Positions 17,170-25,401 are shown, numbered from the stretch's first letter. The stretch is DNA of 64,000 nt from Clostridium sp. CAG:510 (GCA_000434615.1 FR880834.1:71809-135808); one strand, 5' to 3'. Numbers and translations: made by a program. The notes: generated by a model not told the origin, from the letters alone.

Positions 17170-18030
17170 TTATCTTCTTTTTCTAATGCTTCTGACTACA
17201 AAGCCGTCAGTACTCTGTGAACCTTCATAAGCGGCAATGGCTGCTGCGATAACCGCAACCAGCTCGGTGTCGTCTTCTGTGCTTTCTTCTTTTTCCACAA
17301 TCTGTGCAATGGTATTGTCAATGGACTCTTCCTTTTTGCTTTCAGGCTTCTTGGCAAGCTTTGCCTGCAGCTTGGGAATACCTCCCATAGCCCAGATAAT
17401 GATGCTGATTAAAATCAATACGGCAAATACCGTCATCATACCCATCAGGGTGTCCATGGCTGCCTTTGCCATCAGTTCGCCCATGCTCTGGTCAAGGTTA
17501 AGTGCACAGGATTTCAATGTCAGGAAAATGTCGTTTGTAAAAATCAGTTCTGCGGTTGCAGTTCTGACATTTCCGTTGGAATCTGTCTTGGTTCCCGTAA
17601 CGGGTACGGAAACAATGATTTCGTCACCTGATACCTTATATGTGCCCTGGAAGCCTTCGGATGTCTTGATATCTCCCAGTTCATCATAGGTGTTGTTAAA
17701 GGAAACCATACCGGTCAGGATGGCATTTCCTTCCACATCAATGGAGTCATAGCCAAAACTTATGTTGTAATTCTGGCTTACCATGGAAATGTAGAGAGAA
17801 AAATAATCCTCTACCTGGCTTTCCACTTCGTGCACATTATAGTTTTCCTGAACCGCTTCCACAAGTTCATCATCAAAGAAGCTGGTCATGTAGGGAAGAA
17901 TAAAATTTGTTGCCATGGAAACAGCTTCGTTGCCCTTCTGCTGCTCCATTTCGGTAGGCTCATATTCTCCGCAGGCGGTCAGTCCCAAAACACAGGTGAG
18001 CATACATAACATTGTCAGAAATTTTTTCAT
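17170..18030 (-). CDS. OadG-family gamma subunit with an added lipoprotein domain
   Basis: The 286-residue protein has a lipoprotein signal peptide (lipobox LTAC, Cys20), about 170 residues of extracytoplasmic domain, then a single membrane helix at about 196-216 and a cytoplasmic tail ending ELVAVIAAAIAAYEG and FVVRSIRKR, which is the typical OadG C-terminus. In the family the gamma subunit holds the membrane and soluble parts of the decarboxylase together. Classical OadG is only about 80-100 residues, so the large outer domain is an addition. The tail motif and the operon make the role likely; the function of the outer domain is unknown. Confidence 0.83.
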   Translation of the reverse strand: MKKFLTMLCMLTCVLGLTACGEYEPTEMEQQKGNEAVSMATNFILPYMTSFFDDELVEAVQENYNVHEVESQVEDYFSLYISMVSQNYNISFGYDSIDVEGNAILTGMVSFNNTYDELGDIKTSEGFQGTYKVSGDEIIVSVPVTGTKTDSNGNVRTATAELIFTNDIFLTLKSCALNLDQSMGELMAKAAMDTLMGMMTVFAVLILISIIIWAMGGIPKLQAKLAKKPESKKEESIDNTIAQIVEKEESTEDDTELVAVIAAAIAAYEGSQSTDGFVVRSIRKRR

Positions 18031-18047
18031 ATTAAGTATCTCCCTTT

Positions 18048-19475
18048 CTAAACTGTTCCATGCTTTTTAACCGGACGTTCTTCACATTTTGTAAAGAGCA
18101 TTTCAAAGGCACCGATTACATACTTTCTTAAATCGGCAGCTTCGACAATCTGGTCAACATATCCTCTCCTTGCGGCACTTGTCACATTGTTCTGCAGTGC
18201 TGCATATTCGGATGCCTTTTCTTTGATTACTTCGGCACCCTGTCCTTCATACATAATCTTGGCTGCCAAATCTGCATCCATAGCTCCGATCTGTGCATCC
18301 GGGCATGCAATGGTAATGTCTGCACCGATTGCCTTGGAGTTCATGGTTATGTAAGCGCTGCCGAAAGCTTTTCCTAAAATAACGTTTACTTTTGCAACGG
18401 TAGCGTTGGCGAAAGCAAAGGTAAGGCGTGCTACAGCCTTGGCAAGTCTCTTTTCGCCGCATTCACATGCTGTATAACCGGTAACGTCTGTCAGGGACAG
18501 AACGGGGATTTCAAAAGCATCGCAGAAGTTTACAAAATCCGCTGCCTTTTCACATCCGGCCGGGGTCAGGGTCTCGTCCATTTTCTCGACAACATTTCCG
18601 TCTGCGTCCAGAATCTGGCTTCTGTTTGCTACGGCGCCGACGGTCACACCGTCTAAACGTAAGAAACCGGTTACCATATTCTTTGCATAGTCTTTCTTAA
18701 CCTCAACGAATTCGTTGTTGTCGGCTAAGATGGAAAGCGTCACTGCCGCATCCTTGCAGCCGGCAAGCTCTGCGGTAAGTCTGTTCAAGTCATCAGTACC
18801 TTCTTCAAAAGCAAGGTTCTCCTCGTTGTTGGCGGGAAGCATGGAAATCAGGTTTCTCATACCGGAAATCACTTCTGCTTCGTCTCCCACGAAATCAGCA
18901 TTTCCCGCTTTTTCACTCTGGAACTGTGCGGAAGAGGTATCGCATTTTGCGGTGCTGTTGCCTTCAATGGCATTGGGAGAATTTACGAACAGCTTGGCAT
19001 CATTCTTTTCCATAAAGGTAAAGTCAGCCATGGCTGCCATAACGGCAAGTCCGCCGCCGCATTTTCCGAATACAGCCGCAATCTGGGGAATTACACCGGA
19101 GGCATCGGACATTTTTTTGTAAACGGTACCGAACGCATTCAGGGCGTCGGTTGACTCCTGCAGTCTGAAGCCTGCAGAATCTAAAAGTCCGATGACAGGT
19201 GTGCCTGTCTTCATGGCAAGGTCGTAGAGATTGGCAATTTTCTTTGCGTGCATCTCACCGATGGTGCCGTTCAATACGGAAGCATCCTGACTGTAAACGT
19301 ATACAGGATTTCCGCCGATTACTCCGTAGCCGGTGATAACACCGTCGGAAGGAGTCGGGGTCTGCTTTAAGTCGAAATCCGTCGCTCTTGCAGTAACGAA
19401 AGCACCGATTTCAACGAAGCTGTTGTCGTCGAGCAAAGCATTGATTCTTTGGCTCGCTTTTGAAGTACTACTCAT
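18048..19475 (-). CDS. mmdA: Acyl-CoA carboxyltransferase (MmdA / 12S type)
   Basis: This belongs to the carboxyltransferase family of methylmalonyl-CoA decarboxylase alpha subunit, propionyl-CoA carboxylase beta and the 12S subunit of transcarboxylase. The start at 19475 follows GGAGGG by 9 bases. The 475-residue protein has the two crotonase-like halves: the N-half with GVIGGNPVYVYSQD and GLLDSAGFRLQES, and the C-half with LSLTDVTGYTACECG and the YITMNSKAIGADI oxyanion region. It is somewhat shorter than typical MmdA (about 510-520). The acyl-CoA substrate cannot be fixed from sequence; methylmalonyl-CoA is the family default. Confidence 0.87.
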   Translation of the reverse strand: MSSTSKASQRINALLDDNSFVEIGAFVTARATDFDLKQTPTPSDGVITGYGVIGGNPVYVYSQDASVLNGTIGEMHAKKIANLYDLAMKTGTPVIGLLDSAGFRLQESTDALNAFGTVYKKMSDASGVIPQIAAVFGKCGGGLAVMAAMADFTFMEKNDAKLFVNSPNAIEGNSTAKCDTSSAQFQSEKAGNADFVGDEAEVISGMRNLISMLPANNEENLAFEEGTDDLNRLTAELAGCKDAAVTLSILADNNEFVEVKKDYAKNMVTGFLRLDGVTVGAVANRSQILDADGNVVEKMDETLTPAGCEKAADFVNFCDAFEIPVLSLTDVTGYTACECGEKRLAKAVARLTFAFANATVAKVNVILGKAFGSAYITMNSKAIGADITIACPDAQIGAMDADLAAKIMYEGQGAEVIKEKASEYAALQNNVTSAARRGYVDQIVEAADLRKYVIGAFEMLFTKCEERPVKKHGTV

Positions 19476-19521
19476 GTTTTCAAGCCCTCCATTTATCATA
19501 AATAAATAAAAACAATTTAAC

Positions 19522-19560
19522 GGGGAGACCTTTTTTGCACCTTTGCAAAAACATCTCCCC
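19522..19560 (-). promoter_or_regulatory. Long hairpin in the mmdA 5' leader
   Basis: On the minus strand GGGGAGA at the left pairs with TCTCCCC at the right, and inside it TTTTTGCA pairs with TGCAAAAA around a four-base loop, with a small internal loop between the stems. It lies between the putative promoter and the mmdA start. No U-tract follows, so it is not a plain terminator; an mRNA stabiliser or regulatory leader is possible. Confidence 0.6.
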
Positions 19561-19579
19561 TATTATCAATGTCCGTATT

Positions 19580-19608
19580 ATTGTAGCATAAACGAAGTAA
19601 TCTTTCCA
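19580..19608 (-). promoter_or_regulatory. Putative promoter of the mmdA-oad operon
   Basis: On the minus strand TACAAT (19585-19580) is a fair -10 box; 17 bases upstream TGGAAA is a moderate -35 (4 of 6). Transcription would start near 19573, giving a leader of about 100 bases that contains the hairpin at 19522-19560. Confidence 0.5.
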
Positions 19609-19716
19609 TCATAAATTTTACTATTTTTTCAATTATCTTTTATTTTTGTGTTTCTTAACAAAATCTTTACATGCAATCGGCATTTTCCGGACATTTTTTC
19701 GCCTTGTTTATGAAAC

Positions 19717-21075
19717 TCAACCGGGCAGGAAAATACGGCATACCTTCGTAAAACACCAGAAAAAATCAATTCTCTCCACCGTTTCTGCCGTCACAATTTC
19801 TTCCCTATACAAAAGAGTATCGCCCGCCAGATAGACAATCTCTCCCACCACTGTGCCTTTCTGCACCGGTGCTGTAAGGTCAGACACCACACGGCTTCGG
19901 GTTTCTATTTTTTCGCCGTCCTTTAATAAAATTCCTATGCTTTCCTTCTGATTTTCTTTAAAAGCCACAAAATCCAGGCCATCATGCCGTTCTTCTCCTT
20001 TCTGTATACTGCCCGGTTTTATTTCCACAGGCACTAAAAACTCTTCTCCCGGATATGCCGTCTGCGCGTCTTTTACCGGGATTGGGGCTAACAGTTCCTT
20101 CTCATAGGATGCCTCCGTAAGCGAATGATATGAATAATTTTCAAGTCCGTAGGAAAAAAGGGTCCTGGCATCCGACCACTTATAGGTCTTATGGTTCGGC
20201 CAGCCGCAGGCAAGCAGGGCAATGGTAAACCGCCTGCCGTCCCGTTCCAGTGCACCCACGTAACAGTAGCCTGCCTTGTTGGTAAACCCGGTCTTGCCGG
20301 TCAACGCTCCTTCCATCATGCTTAAAAAGGCGTTGTGGTTTACGCAGGAAAAGCTGCGTCCTTCCATGCTCTGAAACGTGTATGCAGAGGTCCGCGTTAT
20401 TTTTAAGAACTCCTCTGCCTTAGGGGAATGGAAGGCGCAGTATGCCATGATTTTCGCCAGATCTTCCGCCGTGGTGCCGTGGTTGGAAATCTTGCTGTCC
20501 CCGTCCTCCTCCGGAACTGTTTTTTGTGCATCCAGGCCGTTTGGCGTCAGAAACATGGTATTTTCACAGCCGATTTCCTCCGCCTTCCGGTTCATCATAC
20601 CGGCAAAGCCTTCCATGCTGCCGCCCACATGCTCGGCAATCGCCATAGCAGAATCGTTGTGGGATTCAAGCATCATGGAATACAGCAAATCCTCCAGCAG
20701 GAAATGTTCCCCTTCTTTCATATGGAGCTTGACCTTCGGCATACCCGCCGCCCGTTTCGATACCTCCACCGTATCCGACAGATTGCCGTATTCCAGTGCC
20801 AGAATGCAGGTCATTATTTTGGTGGTACTGGCATTTGCCAGAAACTGTTCCCCGTTTTTTTCATACAAAACCCTGCCGGTATCTCCATCCATAAGCACGG
20901 CTGCCGTAGCGTACAAAGAAAGTGATGGCTCCGCCTCCGTGGTTGCCGTCACTGCTTCCTGTGTCAGCAAATCCGGCTGCGCATCTTCTGCCTGCACCGT
21001 GCGTGCCGGAATCGTTCCCATAAAAAGGCTGCACAAAAGCAGCACGCCGATAACTTTTTTAAAATAAAAAAACAT
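19717..21075 (-). CDS. dacF: D-alanyl-D-alanine carboxypeptidase (PBP5/DacF family)
   Basis: A secreted penicillin-binding protein that trims the terminal D-alanine from peptidoglycan stem peptides. The 452-residue protein has a signal peptide (about 1-29) and the three active-site motifs: SxxK as S83-T-T-K86, SxN as S138-H-N140 and KTG at 261-263, followed by a beta-rich PBP5 C-terminal domain. The usual C-terminal amphipathic anchor is not obvious. It is behind scpA-scpB on the same strand. Its ATG lies inside the 3' arm of a strong hairpin that runs into seven T, and the only Shine-Dalgarno-like AGGA is in the loop. A second paralogue is at 23531-24694. Confidence 0.92.
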   Translation of the reverse strand: MFFYFKKVIGVLLLCSLFMGTIPARTVQAEDAQPDLLTQEAVTATTEAEPSLSLYATAAVLMDGDTGRVLYEKNGEQFLANASTTKIMTCILALEYGNLSDTVEVSKRAAGMPKVKLHMKEGEHFLLEDLLYSMMLESHNDSAMAIAEHVGGSMEGFAGMMNRKAEEIGCENTMFLTPNGLDAQKTVPEEDGDSKISNHGTTAEDLAKIMAYCAFHSPKAEEFLKITRTSAYTFQSMEGRSFSCVNHNAFLSMMEGALTGKTGFTNKAGYCYVGALERDGRRFTIALLACGWPNHKTYKWSDARTLFSYGLENYSYHSLTEASYEKELLAPIPVKDAQTAYPGEEFLVPVEIKPGSIQKGEERHDGLDFVAFKENQKESIGILLKDGEKIETRSRVVSDLTAPVQKGTVVGEIVYLAGDTLLYREEIVTAETVERIDFFWCFTKVCRIFLPG

Positions 21076-21108
21076 AGTAGCAACATTCCTGATTTGTCAC
21101 TACTATGT
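21066..21108 (-). terminator. Terminator-like hairpin covering the dacF start codon
   Basis: On the minus strand two 14-base arms (21108-21095 and 21085-21072) pair perfectly except for two adjacent G-U wobbles, around a 9-base loop AATCAGGAA. The 3' arm runs into seven T. It lies 50 bases behind scpB and could end that transcript, but its 3' arm contains the ATG of the next gene and its loop contains AGGA. Confidence 0.82.
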
Positions 21109-21157
21109 ATATGTCTTTTTCCGAAATTTCATTCACATGCCCATTCCGGAAACTTTT

Positions 21158-21760
21158 TTATTCGTTTTCTTCCAGTGCATTCTCCGCAATGGTGTCCGCC
21201 GCCAGGATGCCTGCTTCCGCCTCTGCCTGTTGTTTGAATTCCTCTACCTGTACCAGAGACAGTTCCGGCAGTTCTTCGATGGACTTCACGCCGAAGCAGC
21301 GTAAAAACTGTTCGGTGGTGCCAAATAACAGGGGGCGTCCCGGTGCATCCTTTCTTCCCAGCTCCGTAATCAGCTCGTACTCCAAAAGCTTGTTGATGGC
21401 GTGGTCACAGCTAACGCCTCTGATTTTTTCGATTTCCAGTCTTGTAACCGGCTGCTTGTAGGCAATAATGGAAAGGGTTTCAATCACCGTGTCCGTGAGC
21501 ACCATCTTACGGGGTGTCTTGGCTATTTTAATCAGGTATTCATACAAATCCGCTTTGGTGGAGAGCTGCACGCTGTCCTCTAACCACATGAGAAAAATAC
21601 CTCTGTTTTCCTTCCGGTAATCCTTGTCCATTTCTTTTAAAAGCGCCGTCACTTCCTGTTTGTCCATTTCCAGGACGGCGGCCAGCCGAGAAATTTCCAC
21701 GGACTCTCCCATGGTAAAAAGAATCGCCTCGATTGCCGCTTTTGCTTTATTCTTGTCCAT
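21158..21760 (-). CDS. scpB: Segregation and condensation protein B
   Basis: ScpB binds the ScpA kleisin in the SMC condensin complex that compacts and separates chromosomes. The 200-residue protein has two winged-helix domains: EAILFTMGESVEISRLA at the N-terminus and the conserved AYKQPVTRLEIEKIRGV motif near 105, with GRPLLFGTTEQFL following. The gene overlaps scpA by 14 bases, the normal arrangement in Firmicutes. The C-terminus is acidic, as usual. Confidence 0.95.
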   Translation of the reverse strand: MDKNKAKAAIEAILFTMGESVEISRLAAVLEMDKQEVTALLKEMDKDYRKENRGIFLMWLEDSVQLSTKADLYEYLIKIAKTPRKMVLTDTVIETLSIIAYKQPVTRLEIEKIRGVSCDHAINKLLEYELITELGRKDAPGRPLLFGTTEQFLRCFGVKSIEELPELSLVQVEEFKQQAEAEAGILAADTIAENALEENE

Positions 21761-22508
21761 TCTGCTGCTCCCTTGCCGTAATCATGATATCGTCGAAAAT
21801 ATTTTCCTGTACAATATCAATCTGTCCCATTTTCATCATTTCCAAAATGACCAGAAAGGTCACTATCACTTCCATCTTGGTGCTCTGTTTTTCCAAAAGC
21901 TGCCGGAAGCTTGTCTTTTTGTGCTGCTTTATGTAATCCTCCACATAAGCCGTCCTGGCATCAATATCAATTTCGTCCTTTTCGATGTTGCCGTAGGTGC
22001 TCCGGATGGGGTCAATCTTGTCTTCCTGCTTTTTAATAATGGATTTGAAAATATCCTGCAGTTTCTGTAAATTCATCTCGCCGATCAGCTCGGAATAGTC
22101 CACCGGCTGCCTGTAGTTTTCCACTTCCTTGGGAAGATGCTTTTCCCGGTAAAAAAACTTTTCCGCATCCACCTGCCTGTCCCGCAGTTCATAGGACATG
22201 TATTTATACATCTTATACTCCAGCAGGCGCTGTACCAGCTCGGCTCTCGGGTCTTCCTCCTCGCCCTCTTCATTGACTTCCTTGGGAAGAAGCATCCGGC
22301 ATTTGATGTCAAGCAGGGTTGCCGCCATCACCAGAAACTCACTCATGACATTCATGTCCTCGGTCTGCATCTGCTTGATGTAAGTCAGATACTGGTCCGT
22401 AATTTCCACAATGGGAATATCGTAAATATCGATTTTGTTCTTTTCTATCAGGTGCAGTAAAAGATCCAAAGGGCCTTCAAACACCTCTAATTTCACGGAT
22501 AATGCCAT
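21747..22508 (-). CDS. scpA: Segregation and condensation protein A
   Basis: ScpA is the kleisin bridging the heads of SMC. The 253-residue protein starts with the family signature FEGPLDLLLHLIEKNKIDIYD (interrupted here only for length) at residues 9-29, has the acidic PRAELVQRLLEYKMYK segment in the middle, and ends with a winged helix that should contact SMC (FLVILEMMKMGQI). It is the first gene of the overlapping scpAB pair and follows the phosphoesterase gene by 78 bases. Confidence 0.95.
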   Translation of the reverse strand: MALSVKLEVFEGPLDLLLHLIEKNKIDIYDIPIVEITDQYLTYIKQMQTEDMNVMSEFLVMAATLLDIKCRMLLPKEVNEEGEEEDPRAELVQRLLEYKMYKYMSYELRDRQVDAEKFFYREKHLPKEVENYRQPVDYSELIGEMNLQKLQDIFKSIIKKQEDKIDPIRSTYGNIEKDEIDIDARTAYVEDYIKQHKKTSFRQLLEKQSTKMEVIVTFLVILEMMKMGQIDIVQENIFDDIMITAREQQNGQE

Positions 22509-22586
22509 CTGTCTGTTCCTTCCGTTATGATACCTTTCCGGTTCTGTGTATTCCTGCGTTCTGTTACTGCGCAGTCCCGTTTCTGC

Positions 22587-23441
22587 TTACTCCTGCGCTG
22601 TAAGCTCCACCACTATCAGTTCACCGGGGTTAAAAAGCCGCACCTTGGGCGCATGGCTTCCGATTCCTCTGCCTAATACCATGAAAGCGCCCTTCTCCTT
22701 AAAAAGTCCTCCGTCATATTTAGGGAAAAAGCGGATTGCCGGAGAAATAAAGCCCCCTAAATGCGGCACTCTTATAATGCCGCCATGGATATGCCCGGAG
22801 AGAACAAGCTCTGCTCCCCACTCCGCATATTCCGGGAAATAATCCGGGTTGTGGGCTATTAAAATATTGTAAGTATCTTCTGCGGGTCTGCCAAGCAGGG
22901 AATCCATATAGCCTTCGGGCATCTCCTTGGTATGGAATCTTTGGAAATAAGAATGGTCCAGTACCAGTCCGTAAAGGGAAATCCCCCTGTCCGCAAGTGT
23001 GCTGTGGCAGTTGTTAAAAAAGGAAATGCCGGCTTCCGTCCGTTCTTTTTCAAAGCGTTCCGCCGTTTTTTTATATTCCTCTTTCAAAATAATTTTCTGT
23101 TCATGATTGCCGTACGTGTAATACAAAGGATAACTGCTTTTCAGCTTTTCGATGAAACGCACGGTATGCACCGTCTTTTCCCGGTTGCTTGCCGTAATCA
23201 TGTCTCCGGCAAGTATTACCAAATCCGGTTTTTCCGCTTCGATTGCCGCAAAAAGCTGGGCATTGTCCGCACCATACCTACAGTTGTGCAGGTCGGATAG
23301 CATAACGATTTTGGTATTCTTTTTTATTTTGGCGGAGGCAAACCGATACCGCCTTGTCACAAAATGGTGGGTATCGTAAAGCATAATCCATAACCCCACA
23401 ATAATACAGACCGCTAAAATAATACACAGCACGCCAAGCAT
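22587..23441 (-). CDS. Membrane-anchored metallophosphoesterase
   Basis: A calcineurin-like phosphoesterase with one N-terminal membrane helix (about 2-20). The start at 23441 has AAGGAG 7 bases before the ATG. Metal-binding motifs are all present: SDLHN (D-x-H), LAGDMI (GD), TYGNHE (GNHE), and GHIHGG (GH-x-H) near the C-terminus. The 284-residue length and the YaeI/YkuE-like layout fit family members that act on phospholipid head groups or nucleotide diphosphates, but the substrate is not deducible. It is between dac2 and scpA in a same-strand run. Confidence 0.9.
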   Translation of the reverse strand: MLGVLCIILAVCIIVGLWIMLYDTHHFVTRRYRFASAKIKKNTKIVMLSDLHNCRYGADNAQLFAAIEAEKPDLVILAGDMITASNREKTVHTVRFIEKLKSSYPLYYTYGNHEQKIILKEEYKKTAERFEKERTEAGISFFNNCHSTLADRGISLYGLVLDHSYFQRFHTKEMPEGYMDSLLGRPAEDTYNILIAHNPDYFPEYAEWGAELVLSGHIHGGIIRVPHLGGFISPAIRFFPKYDGGLFKEKGAFMVLGRGIGSHAPKVRLFNPGELIVVELTAQE

Positions 23442-23530
23442 TCCGTTACTCCTTTGCCGTGTCCCATCCGGCATGCCATTCTGCTGCCGGTGCAAAACAC
23501 CGACAACATTATAGCATAATTTTTCCATCC

Positions 23531-24694
23531 TTACAAATGAAAATAAATGCCCAGTACTTTCTTAAAGTAGTCGCCGAATCCGGCTTTTTCCACGGAAGCA
23601 TCGTACAAAACGGCAACTCTGCCTATTTCCTCGCCGCCTATCCGGTAAACAGCCTGCCCCGCTGTTTTCCCTTCCGTCACGGGAGCCTTCACACTTTCCG
23701 GCAGCTTTAATTCTTTTTCCACCGCCGATAAATCTCTGCCGGTGACATCTAAGTATCGGAATTCCTCTGCATAATGTAGGGAAGCCGATTCCTCCACACC
23801 ACCTTCCACACGCATCTGTGGCAGCGGTTCCTTATTTTCATCCACATAGAGATTGCTTACCGAAAAACCATAGTTTAACAGCTTTTCCGCATCGTGGAAC
23901 CGTTCCTTGGGATCGGGTGCCCCCATGATAACAGCAATCAAATCCATGCCGTCCTTGCTTGCCGTAGCGGAAATGCAGAATTTTGCCTTTGCCGTAGATC
24001 CGGTTTTGAGTCCCGTTGTCCACTGATACCATTTCAAAAGTTTATTAGTGCTGGACAGGGTAAAGGTGCTGCTGCCCCGCCTCGTCACATGGGTAATATC
24101 CTCCATCCATATCCGGGTATATGTAAAAACTTCCGGATATTTTACCGTCAGCTCCCTGGACATAATGGCTACGTCTTTTGCCGTTGTGTAATGACTGTCG
24201 GAATCCGTCAATCCGCAGCAGTCCTCAAAATGGGTGTCCACCATTCCGAGTTCTGTCGCTTTGGCATTCATTTTCTCCACAAAATCCGCTTCGGAACCCG
24301 CTATATGTTCCGCCACCGCAACCGATGCATCGTTACCGGAAGCGATGACAATGCATTTAATCATGGTTTCCAGCGTCTGCGTTTCACCTTCCTCTAAAAA
24401 CACCTGACTGCCGCCCATAGACCTGGCATGGGCGCTGGTCACCACCTCATCCTGCAGGGAAACCTTTCCCTCCGACAGTGCTTCAAAAATCAAGAGTAGC
24501 GTCATAATTTTTGTGATGCTGGCGGGGCTCCTCCTCTCCGTTGCATTTTTTTCATAAATAACCTGCCCGGTGGAGGCTTCCAGCAGGATTGCCGAGGGTG
24601 CGGTTATCTCCGTCGCGGCTCTTACCGGCAGGACATTTCCCAGAAACAGAGTCATACAGAGCAAAAAAACTAAAAATCTTTTTAACTTTCCCAT
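23531..24694 (-). CDS. dacF: D-alanyl-D-alanine carboxypeptidase (second PBP5/DacF paralogue)
   Basis: A second secreted D,D-carboxypeptidase, 387 residues. Signal peptide 1-27 (cleavage after PVRA), SxxK as S59-I-T-K62, SGN near 116, KTG in TGLKTGSTAKAKF near 216, and a C-terminal PBP5 beta domain ending in the amphipathic stretch VEKAGFGDYFKKVLG, which resembles the membrane anchor of the family. It is closer to standard Firmicutes DacF than the paralogue at 19717-21075. Its ATG follows directly on seven T that form the U-tract of a strong hairpin; a GGAAG in the hairpin's 3' arm is the only nearby Shine-Dalgarno candidate. Confidence 0.93.
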   Translation of the reverse strand: MGKLKRFLVFLLCMTLFLGNVLPVRAATEITAPSAILLEASTGQVIYEKNATERRSPASITKIMTLLLIFEALSEGKVSLQDEVVTSAHARSMGGSQVFLEEGETQTLETMIKCIVIASGNDASVAVAEHIAGSEADFVEKMNAKATELGMVDTHFEDCCGLTDSDSHYTTAKDVAIMSRELTVKYPEVFTYTRIWMEDITHVTRRGSSTFTLSSTNKLLKWYQWTTGLKTGSTAKAKFCISATASKDGMDLIAVIMGAPDPKERFHDAEKLLNYGFSVSNLYVDENKEPLPQMRVEGGVEESASLHYAEEFRYLDVTGRDLSAVEKELKLPESVKAPVTEGKTAGQAVYRIGGEEIGRVAVLYDASVEKAGFGDYFKKVLGIYFHL

Positions 24695-24742
24695 AAAAAA
24701 ACTGCACTTCCATATCCTTTATTAAAAGATATGGAAACGCAG
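24695..24742 (-). terminator. Intrinsic terminator abutting the second dacF start codon
   Basis: On the minus strand 15-base arms (24742-24728 and 24716-24702) pair completely, with two adjacent G-U wobbles, around an 11-base loop, and are followed by seven T (24701-24695). The next base is the A of the dacF ATG. It lies 50 bases behind the upstream membrane protein gene and probably ends its transcript. Confidence 0.9.
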
Positions 24743-24791
24743 CATTTTGTATGACTTAATACGAAATATCTTATGTCTGTGTTCCTTGTAT

Positions 24792-25385
24792 TTAATACCA
24801 TCTTGCCTTGAAGCTACGGTACTTTTCAATGACGGCTTCTCTTTTAGATGCCACATCTACCTTAAATACTTTCAGGAGCTGTACAATGTAATCAATGACC
24901 GCAATCAGAAGAATACCGCTGACTACGTGTACCACAATACGCATATTCATCCGGTCAATCATGCTATATACAAAGTCATTCAGGTAACACACCACACCAA
25001 TCGCATAGAAGCCCCATGCAATGGTGCTTTCCAGACACACAATTCCTTTGTAATTGAAAGGCTTTTCATTGTAATCCCACCAAAGCTCGCCCAAGAGTCT
25101 GATCATCATCATGCCTACCAGGAATTCAAAAAAGGTAGCACTAATGGCTCCCGCAAAATACAGTGCCAGTCTGTGGTGACGAAGTGGTGTCAAAACCAGG
25201 TTGCCGATTACGGCTCCAAACCCATATATCGGACAGAACGGCCCTTTGGCAAATCCTCTGTTGGTAATTTTTTTATTACAGAAGGACATGTAAATGGACT
25301 CTACAAGCCATCCTAATATACTATAGATAACGAAAGCTGTGACCAGATGGTAAATATCTGTACCAAACAATTCTTTCGTCCACAT
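24792..25385 (-). CDS. CmpB-like putative ABC transporter permease (PF06541 type) membrane protein
   Basis: This 197-residue protein has about five hydrophobic segments and matches what I know of the 'putative ABC-transporter type IV' family, which is common in Firmicutes: an early FVIYSILGWLVESIY helix, then the conserved loop NRGFAKGPFCPIYGFGA near 42-58 and LWWDYNEKPFNYKGIVC near 102. No ATPase gene is next to it, so a transport role is unproven. It has its own promoter region and a terminator on each side. GGAGAGGA precedes the ATG. Confidence 0.8.
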   Translation of the reverse strand: MWTKELFGTDIYHLVTAFVIYSILGWLVESIYMSFCNKKITNRGFAKGPFCPIYGFGAVIGNLVLTPLRHHRLALYFAGAISATFFEFLVGMMMIRLLGELWWDYNEKPFNYKGIVCLESTIAWGFYAIGVVCYLNDFVYSMIDRMNMRIVVHVVSGILLIAVIDYIVQLLKVFKVDVASKREAVIEKYRSFKARWY

Positions 25386-25401
25386 ATAATCCTCTCCTCA
25401 T

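Noticed and set aside
20378..21067. 229-codon plus-strand frame across dacF
   Set aside because: Antisense to all three active-site motifs of dacF; low-complexity Ser-rich composition typical of shadow frames.
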